Source of the DNA: an uncultured Clostridium sp.
GTDB taxonomy: Bacteria; Bacillota; Clostridia; Lachnospirales; Lachnospiraceae
Direction of reading: 5' to 3'
Assembly (NCBI GenBank): GCA_945946715.1
Contig: CAMEWU010000047.1
Location: 1 to 12,812 of the forward strand
Length of the DNA stretch: 12,812 nt
In this document: positions 1 through 6,201 of the stretch, in pieces
Numbering within the stretch: position 1 is the first letter of the stretch
Layout of the letters: every line of letters starts with the position of its first letter
The notes under the pieces: generated by a model
The model's database searches: none
The model's input: only the letters and a program-made list of their open reading frames with translations
Told to the model about the DNA's origin: nothing
Made by a program: the position numbers and the translations under genes

Positions 1-149
1 CGGTTCCGTTTATTTTGGTTAATTATGATAATGCATATACCTTACGAGAAGGTGGATGTCTGGCTGATATTGCACCGACTTTGTTAGAAATTATGGAATT
101 ACCTCAACCAAAAGAGATGACAGGTAAATCTTTATTAATTAAGAAATAG
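1..149 (+). CDS. gpmI: 2,3-bisphosphoglycerate-independent phosphoglycerate mutase, C-terminal end (partial)
   Basis: Only the last 48 residues are present (codons begin at base 3, stop TAG 147-149); the gene enters from the left edge. The reading GGCLADIAPTLLEIM followed by P-x-P-K-E-MTGKSLL is the characteristic C-terminus of the cofactor-independent phosphoglycerate mutase, an alkaline-phosphatase-fold Mn-dependent enzyme that interconverts 3- and 2-phosphoglycerate in the cytoplasm. The next gene is enolase, which consumes 2-phosphoglycerate, so the order matches consecutive glycolytic steps and supports the call. The catalytic serine and metal ligands lie outside the window and cannot be checked. 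A related alkaline-phosphatase-superfamily phosphomutase is conceivable from so short a fragment, but context makes gpmI much more likely. Confidence 0.85.
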   Translation, partial: VPFILVNYDNAYTLREGGCLADIAPTLLEIMELPQPKEMTGKSLLIKK

Positions 150-169
150 AAAAATATGTATGTTTTTTC

Positions 170-219
170 TTCCTTCTGCACATACTTATGAATAAAGTTT
201 TGTGCAGGAGGAATTTTTT
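170..219 (+). promoter_or_regulatory. Terminator-like hairpin covering the eno ribosome binding site
   Basis: Bases 170-181 pair with 202-213 in a continuous 12-bp stem (one G-U at 175/208) around a 20-nt loop. The right arm contains the whole eno Shine-Dalgarno AGGAGG (206-211), and six T residues (214-219) follow, ending at the A of the ATG (220). Stem plus T-run is the layout of an intrinsic terminator, and the fold also hides the ribosome binding site. It may therefore act as the gpmI terminator, an attenuator, or a translational switch for eno. The long loop makes a constitutive strong terminator less certain. The pairing is seen in the sequence; the function is inferred. Confidence 0.6.
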
Positions 220-1506
220 ATGCGTGAAGTTAAAATTGTTGATGTCCATGCAAGAGAGATATTAGATTCCAGAGGAAATCCTACCGTGGAGGTAGATGTA
301 GAAATTGAAGGAGGAATTATTGGAAGATCACAGGTGCCTTCCGGTGCTTCTACCGGTGAACATGAAGCATTAGAGCTTCGGGATGGTGAAAAACGGTATC
401 AGGGTCAGGGCGTGGAAAATGCTGTTACGAATGTGAATACCCGGATTGCAGACCGGATTATCGGACAGAATGTATTCCATCAGGCAGAAATTGACCGGAT
501 TATGCTGGAAGCAGATGGCACAGAGAATAAGTCAAAATATGGGGCAAATGCGATTCTTGGTGTGTCATTAGCAGTTGCAAAGGCGGCAGCAACTGCCTTA
601 AAGATGCCTTTGTACCGTTACATTGGCGGTGTTAACGCCAGAACCATACCGGTTCCAATGATGAATATTTTGAACGGGGGTAAACATGCCGATAATACCG
701 TTGATTTACAGGAATTTATGATTGCTCCTGTAGGTGCAGATTCTGTAAAGTATGGAATGCAGATGGCTTGTGAAATATATCATACTTTAAAGAGTATTTT
801 GAAAAAGAAGGGCTTATCCACAGCTGTAGGCGATGAGGGAGGATTTGCACCGGATTTGCCTAGTTCACAGGCTGTGTTAGACATTATTGTGGAAGCCATT
901 ACGGAAGCCGGATACCACCCGGGTGAGGATGTAAAGATAGCTATTGATGCGGCTGCATCTGAATTATATATGGAAAATCAGGATTTGTACTATTTTCCGG
1001 GAGAAAGTCAAATGTCCGGCAAGGATGTATATCGAAATGCTGAAGAAATGGTGCAATACTATGAAGATTTGGTCTCCAAATATCCAATTTTTTCACTGGA
1101 AGATGGCTTGAATGAAAATGATGTCCGTGGCTGGAAATTATTGACCTATCGTCTGGGAGATAAAATCCAGCTGGTAGGGGATGATTTATTTGTTACCAAT
1201 ACAGAACGCCTTTCTATGGGAATTGATGCCCAGATTGCAAATTCTATTCTGATAAAATATAATCAGATTGGAACGCTGACAGAGACTTTAAATGCTATCC
1301 ATATGGCAACCAGAGCCGGATATAGTACAGTGATTTCACATCGTTCCGGGGAGACAGAGGACAGTTTTATTGCAGATTTGGCAGTTGCAGTCAATGCCGG
1401 ACAGATAAAAACCGGTGCACCTTGTCGGTCTGACCGGACAGCGAAGTATAATCAGTTGATTCGAATTGAGGAGGAGCTTGGAAAGGTATCTATCTACCGT
1501 ATGTAA
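220..1506 (+). CDS. eno: Enolase (phosphopyruvate hydratase)
   Basis: This 428-residue cytoplasmic glycolytic enzyme dehydrates 2-phosphoglycerate to phosphoenolpyruvate; the length is normal for bacterial enolases. Conserved landmarks in order are SGASTGEHEALELRDG near residues 41-56, the catalytic acid E206 in GDEGGFAPDL, Mg ligands D243 (IDAAASE), E294 (LEDG) and D321 (VGDDLFVTN), the catalytic base K346 in IKYNQIGTLTET, and the substrate-binding SHRSGETED at 373-381. The ATG at 220 is chosen because AGGAGG lies 8 nt upstream (206-211) and the family begins close to this point; an in-frame GTG at 202 would lengthen the protein by six residues but lies inside the Shine-Dalgarno arm. The gene follows gpmI by 70 nt, and no clear promoter of its own is visible. 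The hairpin over its start may regulate it. Confidence 0.97.
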   Translation: MREVKIVDVHAREILDSRGNPTVEVDVEIEGGIIGRSQVPSGASTGEHEALELRDGEKRYQGQGVENAVTNVNTRIADRIIGQNVFHQAEIDRIMLEADGTENKSKYGANAILGVSLAVAKAAATALKMPLYRYIGGVNARTIPVPMMNILNGGKHADNTVDLQEFMIAPVGADSVKYGMQMACEIYHTLKSILKKKGLSTAVGDEGGFAPDLPSSQAVLDIIVEAITEAGYHPGEDVKIAIDAAASELYMENQDLYYFPGESQMSGKDVYRNAEEMVQYYEDLVSKYPIFSLEDGLNENDVRGWKLLTYRLGDKIQLVGDDLFVTNTERLSMGIDAQIANSILIKYNQIGTLTETLNAIHMATRAGYSTVISHRSGETEDSFIADLAVAVNAGQIKTGAPCRSDRTAKYNQLIRIEEELGKVSIYRM

Positions 1507-1535
1507 CATGCTCCATATATTGCAAGAAAAAAAGG

Positions 1536-1564
1536 TTGAATTTCCGTATATACTGTGTTAAAAT
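1536..1564 (+). promoter_or_regulatory. Promoter for secG
   Basis: TTGAAT (1536-1541) and TAAAAT (1559-1564) are separated by 17 bp. A TG dinucleotide one base before the -10 (1556-1557) gives an extended -10. It lies in the eno-secG gap, with transcription expected to start near 1571, about 30 nt before the secG ATG. Confidence 0.7.
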
Positions 1565-1602
1565 CAACAACAGTTGAGTTTTTTAGAACGGAGGTGTCAA
1601 TT

Positions 1603-1836
1603 ATGAAGCTTGCACTTACAATCGTATTTTTGTTAGTAGCTGTTATTCTGGCAGTTTTAGTATTATCACAAGAAGGAAAAACCAATGGGTTATCCAGCTC
1701 CATCGGAGGAGGTACGGAAACCTACTGGAGTAAGAATAAAGGACGTTCCAAAGAATCAAAATTAGCAATGTTTACAACCATTCTTGCAATTGTATTCTTT
1801 GTGCTGGCATTAGTCTTAAGTTTAGGATTTTTCTAA
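1603..1836 (+). CDS. secG: Preprotein translocase subunit SecG
   Basis: A 77-residue membrane protein and auxiliary subunit of the SecYEG channel, which moves unfolded proteins across or into the cytoplasmic membrane. Two hydrophobic segments (about residues 2-22 and 52-77) flank a hydrophilic loop containing the family-typical GL-S-S and GGGTETYWSKNKG stretch (about residues 29-48). The ATG at 1603 is preferred to an upstream ATG at 1555 because GGAGGT (1590-1595) sits 7 nt before it and the first membrane helix then starts at once, as in other SecG proteins. It has its own promoter and is followed by an intrinsic terminator, so it can be expressed on its own; location just upstream of rnr and smpB is a common Gram-positive arrangement. 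Confidence 0.95.
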   Translation: MKLALTIVFLLVAVILAVLVLSQEGKTNGLSSSIGGGTETYWSKNKGRSKESKLAMFTTILAIVFFVLALVLSLGFF

Positions 1837-1844
1837 GAGATAAG

Positions 1845-1876
1845 AAGCTGTCGTTTATACGGCAGCTTTTATTTGT
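1845..1876 (+). terminator. Intrinsic terminator after secG
   Basis: AAGCTGTCG (1845-1853) pairs with CGGCAGCTT (1860-1868), 9 bp with one G-U, around a 6-nt loop, followed by a T-rich run interrupted by one A. It starts 9 nt after the secG stop. Confidence 0.8.
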
Positions 1877-1883
1877 GCAATAA

Positions 1884-1995
1884 GCCATCATGCAGAAATT
1901 GTGCTTGCACAAATTTCTATATGATGGCCAATGTTCATCGAGCCGCCAGGCGAGATGTCATTGATTGCACGTCGAGTAGGAGTCAGCCTACTCGA
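1884..1995 (+). repeat. Three consecutive hairpins in the secG-rnr gap (possible structured RNA or dispersed repeat)
   Basis: Three stem-loops lie almost end to end. Hairpin A (1884-1928) has an 8-bp outer stem, GCCATCAT with ATGATGGC, and an inner stem from 1894 to 1918 with a 4-nt CTTG loop and one bulge. Hairpin B (1929-1963) pairs CAATG/CATTG, CATC/GATG and GCC/GGC, with opposed GA dinucleotides (1940-1941 and 1952-1953) that could form tandem sheared G-A pairs. Hairpin C (1972-1995) is a 9-bp perfect stem around CGAGTAGG with a 6-nt loop. No credible protein is encoded here. It could be a small RNA, part of the rnr leader, or a palindromic repeat of the REP/MITE type; the structure is visible, the identity is not. 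Confidence 0.55.
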
Positions 1996-2048
1996 TTTTG
2001 CATCAGTATGAACGGGGAAAATGTAAGCTTTAGATATGTGGAGGAATT

Positions 2049-4226
2049 ATGGAAGAACAATATTTACAACGAAAACAAATAGTGAAAGATGTGATATATA
2101 GTCCGGAGTATAAGCCTCTGAAGTATAAAGAGCTTGCTTTTTTATTACAAGTAAAAGAAGAAGAAAAACCGGTATTATCTCAGATTTTAAATGAACTGTT
2201 GGAGGAGGGAATGATTGTCAAGACTCCTCGAGGTAAATATCAGAAGTTAGAAAACGGAATAATGTCCGGTGTTTTTACGGGAAACAGTCGTGGATTTGGA
2301 TTTGTTACGGTGGAAGGTGAGACAGAGGATTATTTTATTCCGGGAAACCAGTGCAATGGTGCTTTGCATATGGATAGTGTGCTGATGCGGGTTACGAACC
2401 AGTCAACTGCTGGCGGAAGAAGAAAAGAAGGAGAAATTGTAAAGGTTATATCCCATGGTATCAAAGAACTGGTGGGTACTTTTGACCCGGGAAAAGGCTT
2501 CGGCTTCGTGATTCCTGATAACGTGAAATATAATCAGGATATTTTCATACCTAAAGCATTGACCAAAGGTGCGGTAAAAGGGCACAAGGTGGTAGTGCAG
2601 ATTACGGATTTTGGCGGAAAAAGCCGTAAACCGGAAGGTCGAATCATAGAGATACTGGGTCATATTAATGACCCGGGTACTGATATTCTATCCATAGTGA
2701 AAGCCTATGAACTGCCGGTTGAGTTTACAGATATGGAAATGAGACAGGCAGAACGTACTCCGGATACAGTAGATTCGGCAGATATGGCAGGAAGAAAGGA
2801 TTTACGAGATTGGCAGACGGTGACTATAGATGGAGAAGATGCAAAAGATCTGGATGATGCCATTACCGTTACCAAAACTGAGTATGGTTATGAATTGGGT
2901 GTGCATATTGCAGATGTTTCTCATTATGTAACAGAGCATTCTCCTTTGGATGAAGAAGCAGTAAAACGAGGAACCAGTGTTTATCTGGTTGATCGGGTAA
3001 TCCCAATGTTGCCGCACAAACTGTCAAATGGTATCTGTTCCCTGAATCAGGGTGTCGACCGGTTGGCATTAAGCTGTATAATGCAGATAGATGCGAAAGG
3101 TAAAGTGATTGGACATGAGATTGCGGAAACTGTGATTCGGGTGGACAGACGAATGTCTTATACCAATGTAAACCGGATTTTGGAAGAACAGGATGGAGAA
3201 GTTATGAAGGAGTATGAGGAACTTCTTCCTATGTTCTATATCATGAAAGAACTGGCGGATATTCTGAGAAGCCGGAGAGACCAACGAGGCTCTATTGATT
3301 TTGATTTTCCGGAATCTAAAATTGTTCTGGATGAGAAAGGATTTCCGATAGAGATTAAGCCATATGAGAGACTAACGGCAAATAAAATTATTGAAGATTT
3401 TATGTTGATTGCCAATGAAACAGTGGCTGAGGATTATTTTTGGCAGGAACTTCCATTTGTTTATCGGACCCATGAAGCACCGGATCCGGAAAAGATTAAG
3501 AAGCTGAGTGTTTTGATTTCAAATTTTGGGTACTATTTCAAGGCGAATCCGGAGGAATTACATCCAAAAGAATTTCAAAAGTTACTGGAACGTATTTCCG
3601 GTTCTCCGGAAGAAGCTTTAATTAGTCGTTTGACACTCCGTTCCATGAAGCAGGCACGGTATGGTACGGTATGTACCGGTCATTTTGGACTTTCTACTCA
3701 GTATTATTGTCATTTTACATCGCCGATTCGTCGATATCCGGATTTACAGATTCATCGGATTATTAAGGAAAATCTTCATGGTGGACTGAATGAGAAACGA
3801 ATCAAGCATTATGAAAAAATTCTTCCAAAGATAACGGAGGATTGTTCCAAGTTGGAACGCCGGGCGGATGAAGCAGAACGTGAAGTAGAAAAACTAAAAA
3901 AGGTACAGTACATGTCAAAGCGAATTGGGCAATGCTTTGAGGGTGTAATTTCCGGTGTCAATACATGGGGAATGTTTGTAGAATTGCCGAATACCATAGA
4001 AGGTCTGGTGCATGTGACGAATATGATAGATGATTATTACTACTATGATGAGTCACAATATGCTATGATAGGAAAAGAGACCGGTAAGAAGTATACCCTG
4101 GGGCAAAAAGTACATGTCATGGTACAAGATACAGACCGTATGATGAAAACCATAGATTTTGTACTGGTTCAGGATGAGGAGGAGAAACATGGCGAAGGAA
4201 AAGGGCAGTCGCTTGATTGCAAATAA
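2049..4226 (+). CDS. rnr: Ribonuclease R (3'-5' exoribonuclease)
   Basis: A 725-residue cytoplasmic exonuclease of the RNase II/RNB family that degrades structured RNA from the 3' end and clears defective mRNAs after tmRNA rescue. Order of parts: N-terminal winged-helix region (about 5-70), two cold-shock OB domains (about 72-135, with RGFGFVTV; about 140-200, with KGFGFVIP), RNB catalytic domain (about 250-575), C-terminal S1 domain (about 627-707). The metal-binding aspartates are in DGEDAKDLDDAI (D261, D264, D267, D269, D270), and HFTSPIRRYPDL (555-566) is the RNA-backbone motif. GGAGG (2040-2044) lies only 4 nt before the ATG. The tail after S1 is short and acidic, without the lysine-rich extension of E. 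coli RNase R. Its last 38 nt overlap smpB, so translation is probably coupled. Confidence 0.97.
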   Translation: MEEQYLQRKQIVKDVIYSPEYKPLKYKELAFLLQVKEEEKPVLSQILNELLEEGMIVKTPRGKYQKLENGIMSGVFTGNSRGFGFVTVEGETEDYFIPGNQCNGALHMDSVLMRVTNQSTAGGRRKEGEIVKVISHGIKELVGTFDPGKGFGFVIPDNVKYNQDIFIPKALTKGAVKGHKVVVQITDFGGKSRKPEGRIIEILGHINDPGTDILSIVKAYELPVEFTDMEMRQAERTPDTVDSADMAGRKDLRDWQTVTIDGEDAKDLDDAITVTKTEYGYELGVHIADVSHYVTEHSPLDEEAVKRGTSVYLVDRVIPMLPHKLSNGICSLNQGVDRLALSCIMQIDAKGKVIGHEIAETVIRVDRRMSYTNVNRILEEQDGEVMKEYEELLPMFYIMKELADILRSRRDQRGSIDFDFPESKIVLDEKGFPIEIKPYERLTANKIIEDFMLIANETVAEDYFWQELPFVYRTHEAPDPEKIKKLSVLISNFGYYFKANPEELHPKEFQKLLERISGSPEEALISRLTLRSMKQARYGTVCTGHFGLSTQYYCHFTSPIRRYPDLQIHRIIKENLHGGLNEKRIKHYEKILPKITEDCSKLERRADEAEREVEKLKKVQYMSKRIGQCFEGVISGVNTWGMFVELPNTIEGLVHVTNMIDDYYYYDESQYAMIGKETGKKYTLGQKVHVMVQDTDRMMKTIDFVLVQDEEEKHGEGKGQSLDCK

Positions 4227-4659
4227 TAAAAAAGCATATTTTGACTACTTCATTGAAGATACCTATGAAGCCGGAATTGCTCTGGCCGGAACAGAAGTGA
4301 AATCCCTGCGATTGGGCCACTGTAGTATTAAAGAAGCGTTTATCGGTATTGAAAATGGAGAAATCTATATTTATCATATGCATATCAGTCCGTATGAAAA
4401 GGGTAATATTTTTAACAAAGACCCTTTGCGGACTCGGAAACTTTTGCTTCATAAGGGAGAAATTAACAAGCTTATGGGGCAGTCAAAAGAAAAGGGTTAT
4501 ACCATTGTTCCTTTAAAAGTCTATTTTAAAGACAGTCTGGTTAAGGTTGAAATCGGTCTGGCAAGAGGAAAGAAGTTGTATGATAAGCGACAGGATATTG
4601 CCAAGAAAGACCAGAAGCGAGAAGCAGAAAAAGAGTTTAAAATTCGAAATTTACAGTAG
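4189..4659 (+). CDS. smpB: SsrA-binding protein SmpB
   Basis: A 156-residue RNA-binding protein that carries alanyl-tmRNA into the empty A site of stalled ribosomes. The family pattern is continuous: NNKKAYFDYFIEDTYEAGI (about 12-30), GTEVKSLR (34-41), GEIYIYHMHISPYEKGNIFN (about 57-76), RKLLLHKGEI (83-92), KEKGYTIVPLKVYFK (100-114), and GLARGKKLYDKR (123-134), after which the basic helical tail (135-156) enters the mRNA path on the ribosome. The ATG at 4189 has AGGAGG (4177-4182) 6 nt upstream and gives the normal family length; an in-frame ATG at 4159 would add ten unrelated residues inside rnr. It overlaps the rnr 3' end by 38 nt in another frame, and its RNA partner ssrA lies about 360 bp downstream. 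Confidence 0.97.
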   Translation: MAKEKGSRLIANNKKAYFDYFIEDTYEAGIALAGTEVKSLRLGHCSIKEAFIGIENGEIYIYHMHISPYEKGNIFNKDPLRTRKLLLHKGEINKLMGQSKEKGYTIVPLKVYFKDSLVKVEIGLARGKKLYDKRQDIAKKDQKREAEKEFKIRNLQ

Positions 4660-4676
4660 GGAAAGAAGGGATTGCT

Positions 4677-4934
4677 TTGAGTCAGGAAAAGGTGAATAAA
4701 CGAAAGAGTAAAAAGCAGACCAGAAAGCAGATACAACGAAAAAGGAGTATTCGTAATATGCTCTGGATTCTGGCAGGCTGTATCATATTTGGCGGTGCAA
4801 TCGGATTTCTGCTTGGAAAATTCTGGTTATATCCTGCCTATGAAGAGCAGAAAGAGGATGCTGTAGAATATTCTTCGGAGCAACCGATTTCATGGGATGT
4901 GGATGGCGTTTATTTTGATGATGTGGTTGCCTGA
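4677..4934 (+). CDS. Small single-pass membrane protein between smpB and ssrA (unknown function)
   Basis: An 85-residue protein that I do not recognise as a named family. Residues 1-26 are very basic and lysine/arginine-rich, residues 27-51 form one glycine-rich membrane helix (containing GGAIGFLLG), and residues 52-85 are an acidic tail with several aromatic residues. The positive-inside rule predicts a cytoplasmic N-terminus and an outward-facing acidic C-terminus. The start is the TTG at 4677: AAGAAGGG (4663-4670) lies 6 nt upstream, and no ATG occurs before codon 28, inside the membrane helix. It begins 17 nt after smpB, with no terminator between, so it is probably the last protein gene of the rnr-smpB transcript; the ssrA promoter follows 18 nt after the stop. 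It may be co-transcribed without having a role in ribosome rescue. Confidence 0.75.
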   Translation: MSQEKVNKRKSKKQTRKQIQRKRSIRNMLWILAGCIIFGGAIGFLLGKFWLYPAYEEQKEDAVEYSSEQPISWDVDGVYFDDVVA

Positions 4935-4952
4935 CAGAGGCATAAATTGGAT

Positions 4953-4981
4953 TTGACAAACTGAAAAATAAATTATAGTAT
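4953..4981 (+). promoter_or_regulatory. Promoter for ssrA
   Basis: A consensus -35 TTGACA (4953-4958) is followed, 17 bp on, by TAGTAT (4976-4981); the overlapping TATAGT (4974-4979) is a closer -10 match but at 15-bp spacing. Transcription would start near 4990, leaving a leader of about 30 nt for RNase P to remove from the tmRNA precursor. Confidence 0.65.
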
Positions 4982-5019
4982 AACTAATAGTAAAATGTCT
5001 GTTTACCATACAATCATTG

Positions 5020-5364
5020 GGGGTTGTACTGGTTTCGACGGGGGTTTTGAAATTATGGAAGCCATTCGTGGACCAGGACCACGGAAAAACTTGGAAATCT
5101 AAATATAAACGCAGACGAAAAATTTGCATTAGCTGCCTAATCGCAGCAGTCGGCCTTGAGTCTCCCGTAGCTTGAGATCACCGGCTTCATCCATGCGGGG
5201 CACTCGATTGCTTAAGCTTTGCGGCAGTCGAAGATTTATGAAGCTACTGAGGCTGACAGCCCGTTCGTAGGCAGTCGGCTGAGGGAATGAATGTATGCGG
5301 ACTGTAATGGGAGAAACTGTAATGGAAGAGCCTTCGGACGCGGGTTCGATTCCCGCCAGCTCCA
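5020..5364 (+). ncRNA. ssrA: Transfer-messenger RNA (tmRNA)
   Basis: tmRNA acts as both tRNA-Ala and mRNA to rescue stalled ribosomes and tag the unfinished protein. The ends pair as an acceptor stem: GGGGTTG (5020-5026) with CAGCTCC (5357-5363), then discriminator A 5364. The 5' part carries the D-loop-like GGTTTCGACGGGG; the 3' end has a T arm, GCGGG-TTCGATT-CCCGC (5340-5356). The mature body is about 345 nt. CCA is not encoded (GTA follows), so it must be added by the CCA-adding enzyme. The tag frame lies at 5111-5140. The remaining sequence to about 5335 holds the pseudoknot and helix region. An own promoter and terminator flank the gene, and smpB and rnr lie just upstream. Confidence 0.96.
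5111..5140 (+). other. tmRNA tag-peptide reading frame
   Basis: The resume codon GCA (5111) begins a frame reading ADEKFALAA, then TAA (5138-5140); with the alanine carried by tmRNA the tag is AADEKFALAA. The ALAA end is the usual signal for Clp-type proteases, and the tag resembles clostridial tags. GCTGC (5132-5136) and GCAGC just past the stop form the helix that typically encloses the tag end. Confidence 0.9.
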
Positions 5365-5374
5365 GTATATGTGG

Positions 5375-5403
5375 AAAGGATATCTTTTGAGATGTCCTTT
5401 TTT
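5375..5403 (+). terminator. Intrinsic terminator after ssrA
   Basis: An 11-bp stem, AAAGGATATCT (5375-5385) with AGATGTCCTTT (5390-5400), has one G-U and a TTTG loop, and runs into T residues to 5403. Confidence 0.88.
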
Positions 5404-5456
5404 GCTTTCTTGACAACGATATTGGATGTTGATGGTCCGATTGGATTATATTCATA

Positions 5457-5485
5457 TTGCATTCTTTTCGCCAGAATGCTATTAT
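5457..5485 (+). promoter_or_regulatory. Promoter for the lipoprotein gene at 5539
   Basis: TTGCAT (5457-5462) and TATTAT (5480-5485) are spaced by 17 bp. The spacer overlaps a small inverted repeat, GCATTC with GAATGC (5459-5464 and 5474-5479), which could be an operator but may be chance. The expected transcript has a leader of roughly 45 nt. Confidence 0.6.
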
Positions 5486-5538
5486 AGTAATAAGTTGTAT
5501 AAGCAACCGGATAAAAAAGAAAATACAGAGGATTAATT

Positions 5539-6105
5539 ATGATACGTACAAGTAAGAAGTTAGCTGTAACCGTGGTTTTGGCAGGGATTATGTTATGTAT
5601 GGCTGCCTGTGGTAAAAAGGATGCTGTAAAAGATGATTTATATTCCTATTTAACAGAAATGGCAGAAGTACAGGAACTGCAAAAGACGGCCATTAATGAA
5701 TATAATAACTGTGTCGGCAGTCCGGAAGCAGATTCACAGCAGTTATTAGCTGCCTTGAATGATTCTATTATTCCGACTTATGAGGAATATATAACAAAAT
5801 TAAACGCTGTGGCACCTGAGACAGAAGAAGTACAGTCTGTAAAAACGGCTTGTGTGGATGGGGCAAATAAACAGATGGATGCACTAAATAAAGTAAAAGA
5901 AGCCATCGAAGCATGTGATACAGATATGCTGTCAGAAGCGGATGCTTTAATTTCAGAGGCAGAAGGTTTGTTTGATGCTTATGAAACCCAGTTAGAAGCT
6001 TTGGCGTCGGAGCACGAAATCACATTGGTAAATCAAGGTTCTGGTGGAGCTGCTGATACTACAGATGTATCAGATATTTCTTCTGAAGAAACTGAAGCAG
6101 AATAA
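5539..6105 (+). CDS. Putative helical lipoprotein (unknown function)
   Basis: A 188-residue protein with a lipoprotein signal peptide: basic MIRTSKK, a hydrophobic stretch (about 8-20), and the lipobox MAAC with C24 as the predicted lipidated residue, placing it on the outer face of the cytoplasmic membrane. Residues about 30-160 are predicted to be mostly alpha-helical, charged and alanine/glutamate-rich; three further cysteines (C58, C105, C126) could allow a disulfide. The tail (about 166-188) is low-complexity and rich in Gly, Ser, Asp and Glu. The ATG at 5539 has GAGG (5528-5531) 7 nt upstream. It has its own promoter and a strong terminator and so forms a single-gene unit. I cannot name a family; a general resemblance to small helical extracytoplasmic proteins does not support a function. 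Confidence 0.85.
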   Translation: MIRTSKKLAVTVVLAGIMLCMAACGKKDAVKDDLYSYLTEMAEVQELQKTAINEYNNCVGSPEADSQQLLAALNDSIIPTYEEYITKLNAVAPETEEVQSVKTACVDGANKQMDALNKVKEAIEACDTDMLSEADALISEAEGLFDAYETQLEALASEHEITLVNQGSGGAADTTDVSDISSEETEAE

Positions 6106-6108
6106 TTG

Positions 6109-6143
6109 AAAGGTGTTCAGACTCATGTCTGCAACACCTTTTT
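6109..6143 (+). terminator. Intrinsic terminator after the helical lipoprotein gene
   Basis: A 14-bp stem with one bulged C (6132) pairs 6109-6122 with 6127-6141 around a TCAT loop. The right arm ends in a run of five T residues (6139-6143). It starts 3 nt after the stop codon. Confidence 0.88.
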
Positions 6144-6201
6144 CCATTTATAACAAGTGATTGAACATGGTAAATATATATCTATGAAAGGAGGCAGGAG
6201 G

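Noticed and set aside
1972..1999. Hairpin C with a following TTTT as a second terminator before rnr
   Set aside because: The T-run is only four bases after an A and is then interrupted; stem and loop fit better as part of the three-hairpin element.
1873..2082. Plus-strand reading frame of 69 codons between secG and rnr
   Set aside because: It starts inside the secG terminator tail, runs through three perfect hairpins, overlaps rnr, and has no ribosome binding site; composition is not protein-like.
4117..4452. Minus-strand reading frame across the rnr/smpB overlap
   Set aside because: Both plus-strand frames are clearly conserved genes, and the antisense frame has no recognisable features.
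5410..5415. Perfect TTGACA just after the ssrA terminator
   Set aside because: No -10 box occurs at 15-19 bp; the promoter at 5457-5485 explains the downstream gene better.
5244..5462. Minus-strand reading frame with GAGGNRTRVRR
   Set aside because: Also an antisense reading of the tmRNA T-arm region, a classic spurious annotation.
5129..5506. Minus-strand reading frame of 125 codons, containing LELAGIEPASEG
   Set aside because: It is the antisense of the tmRNA 3' end; this sequence is a well-known false protein produced by translating ssrA backwards.
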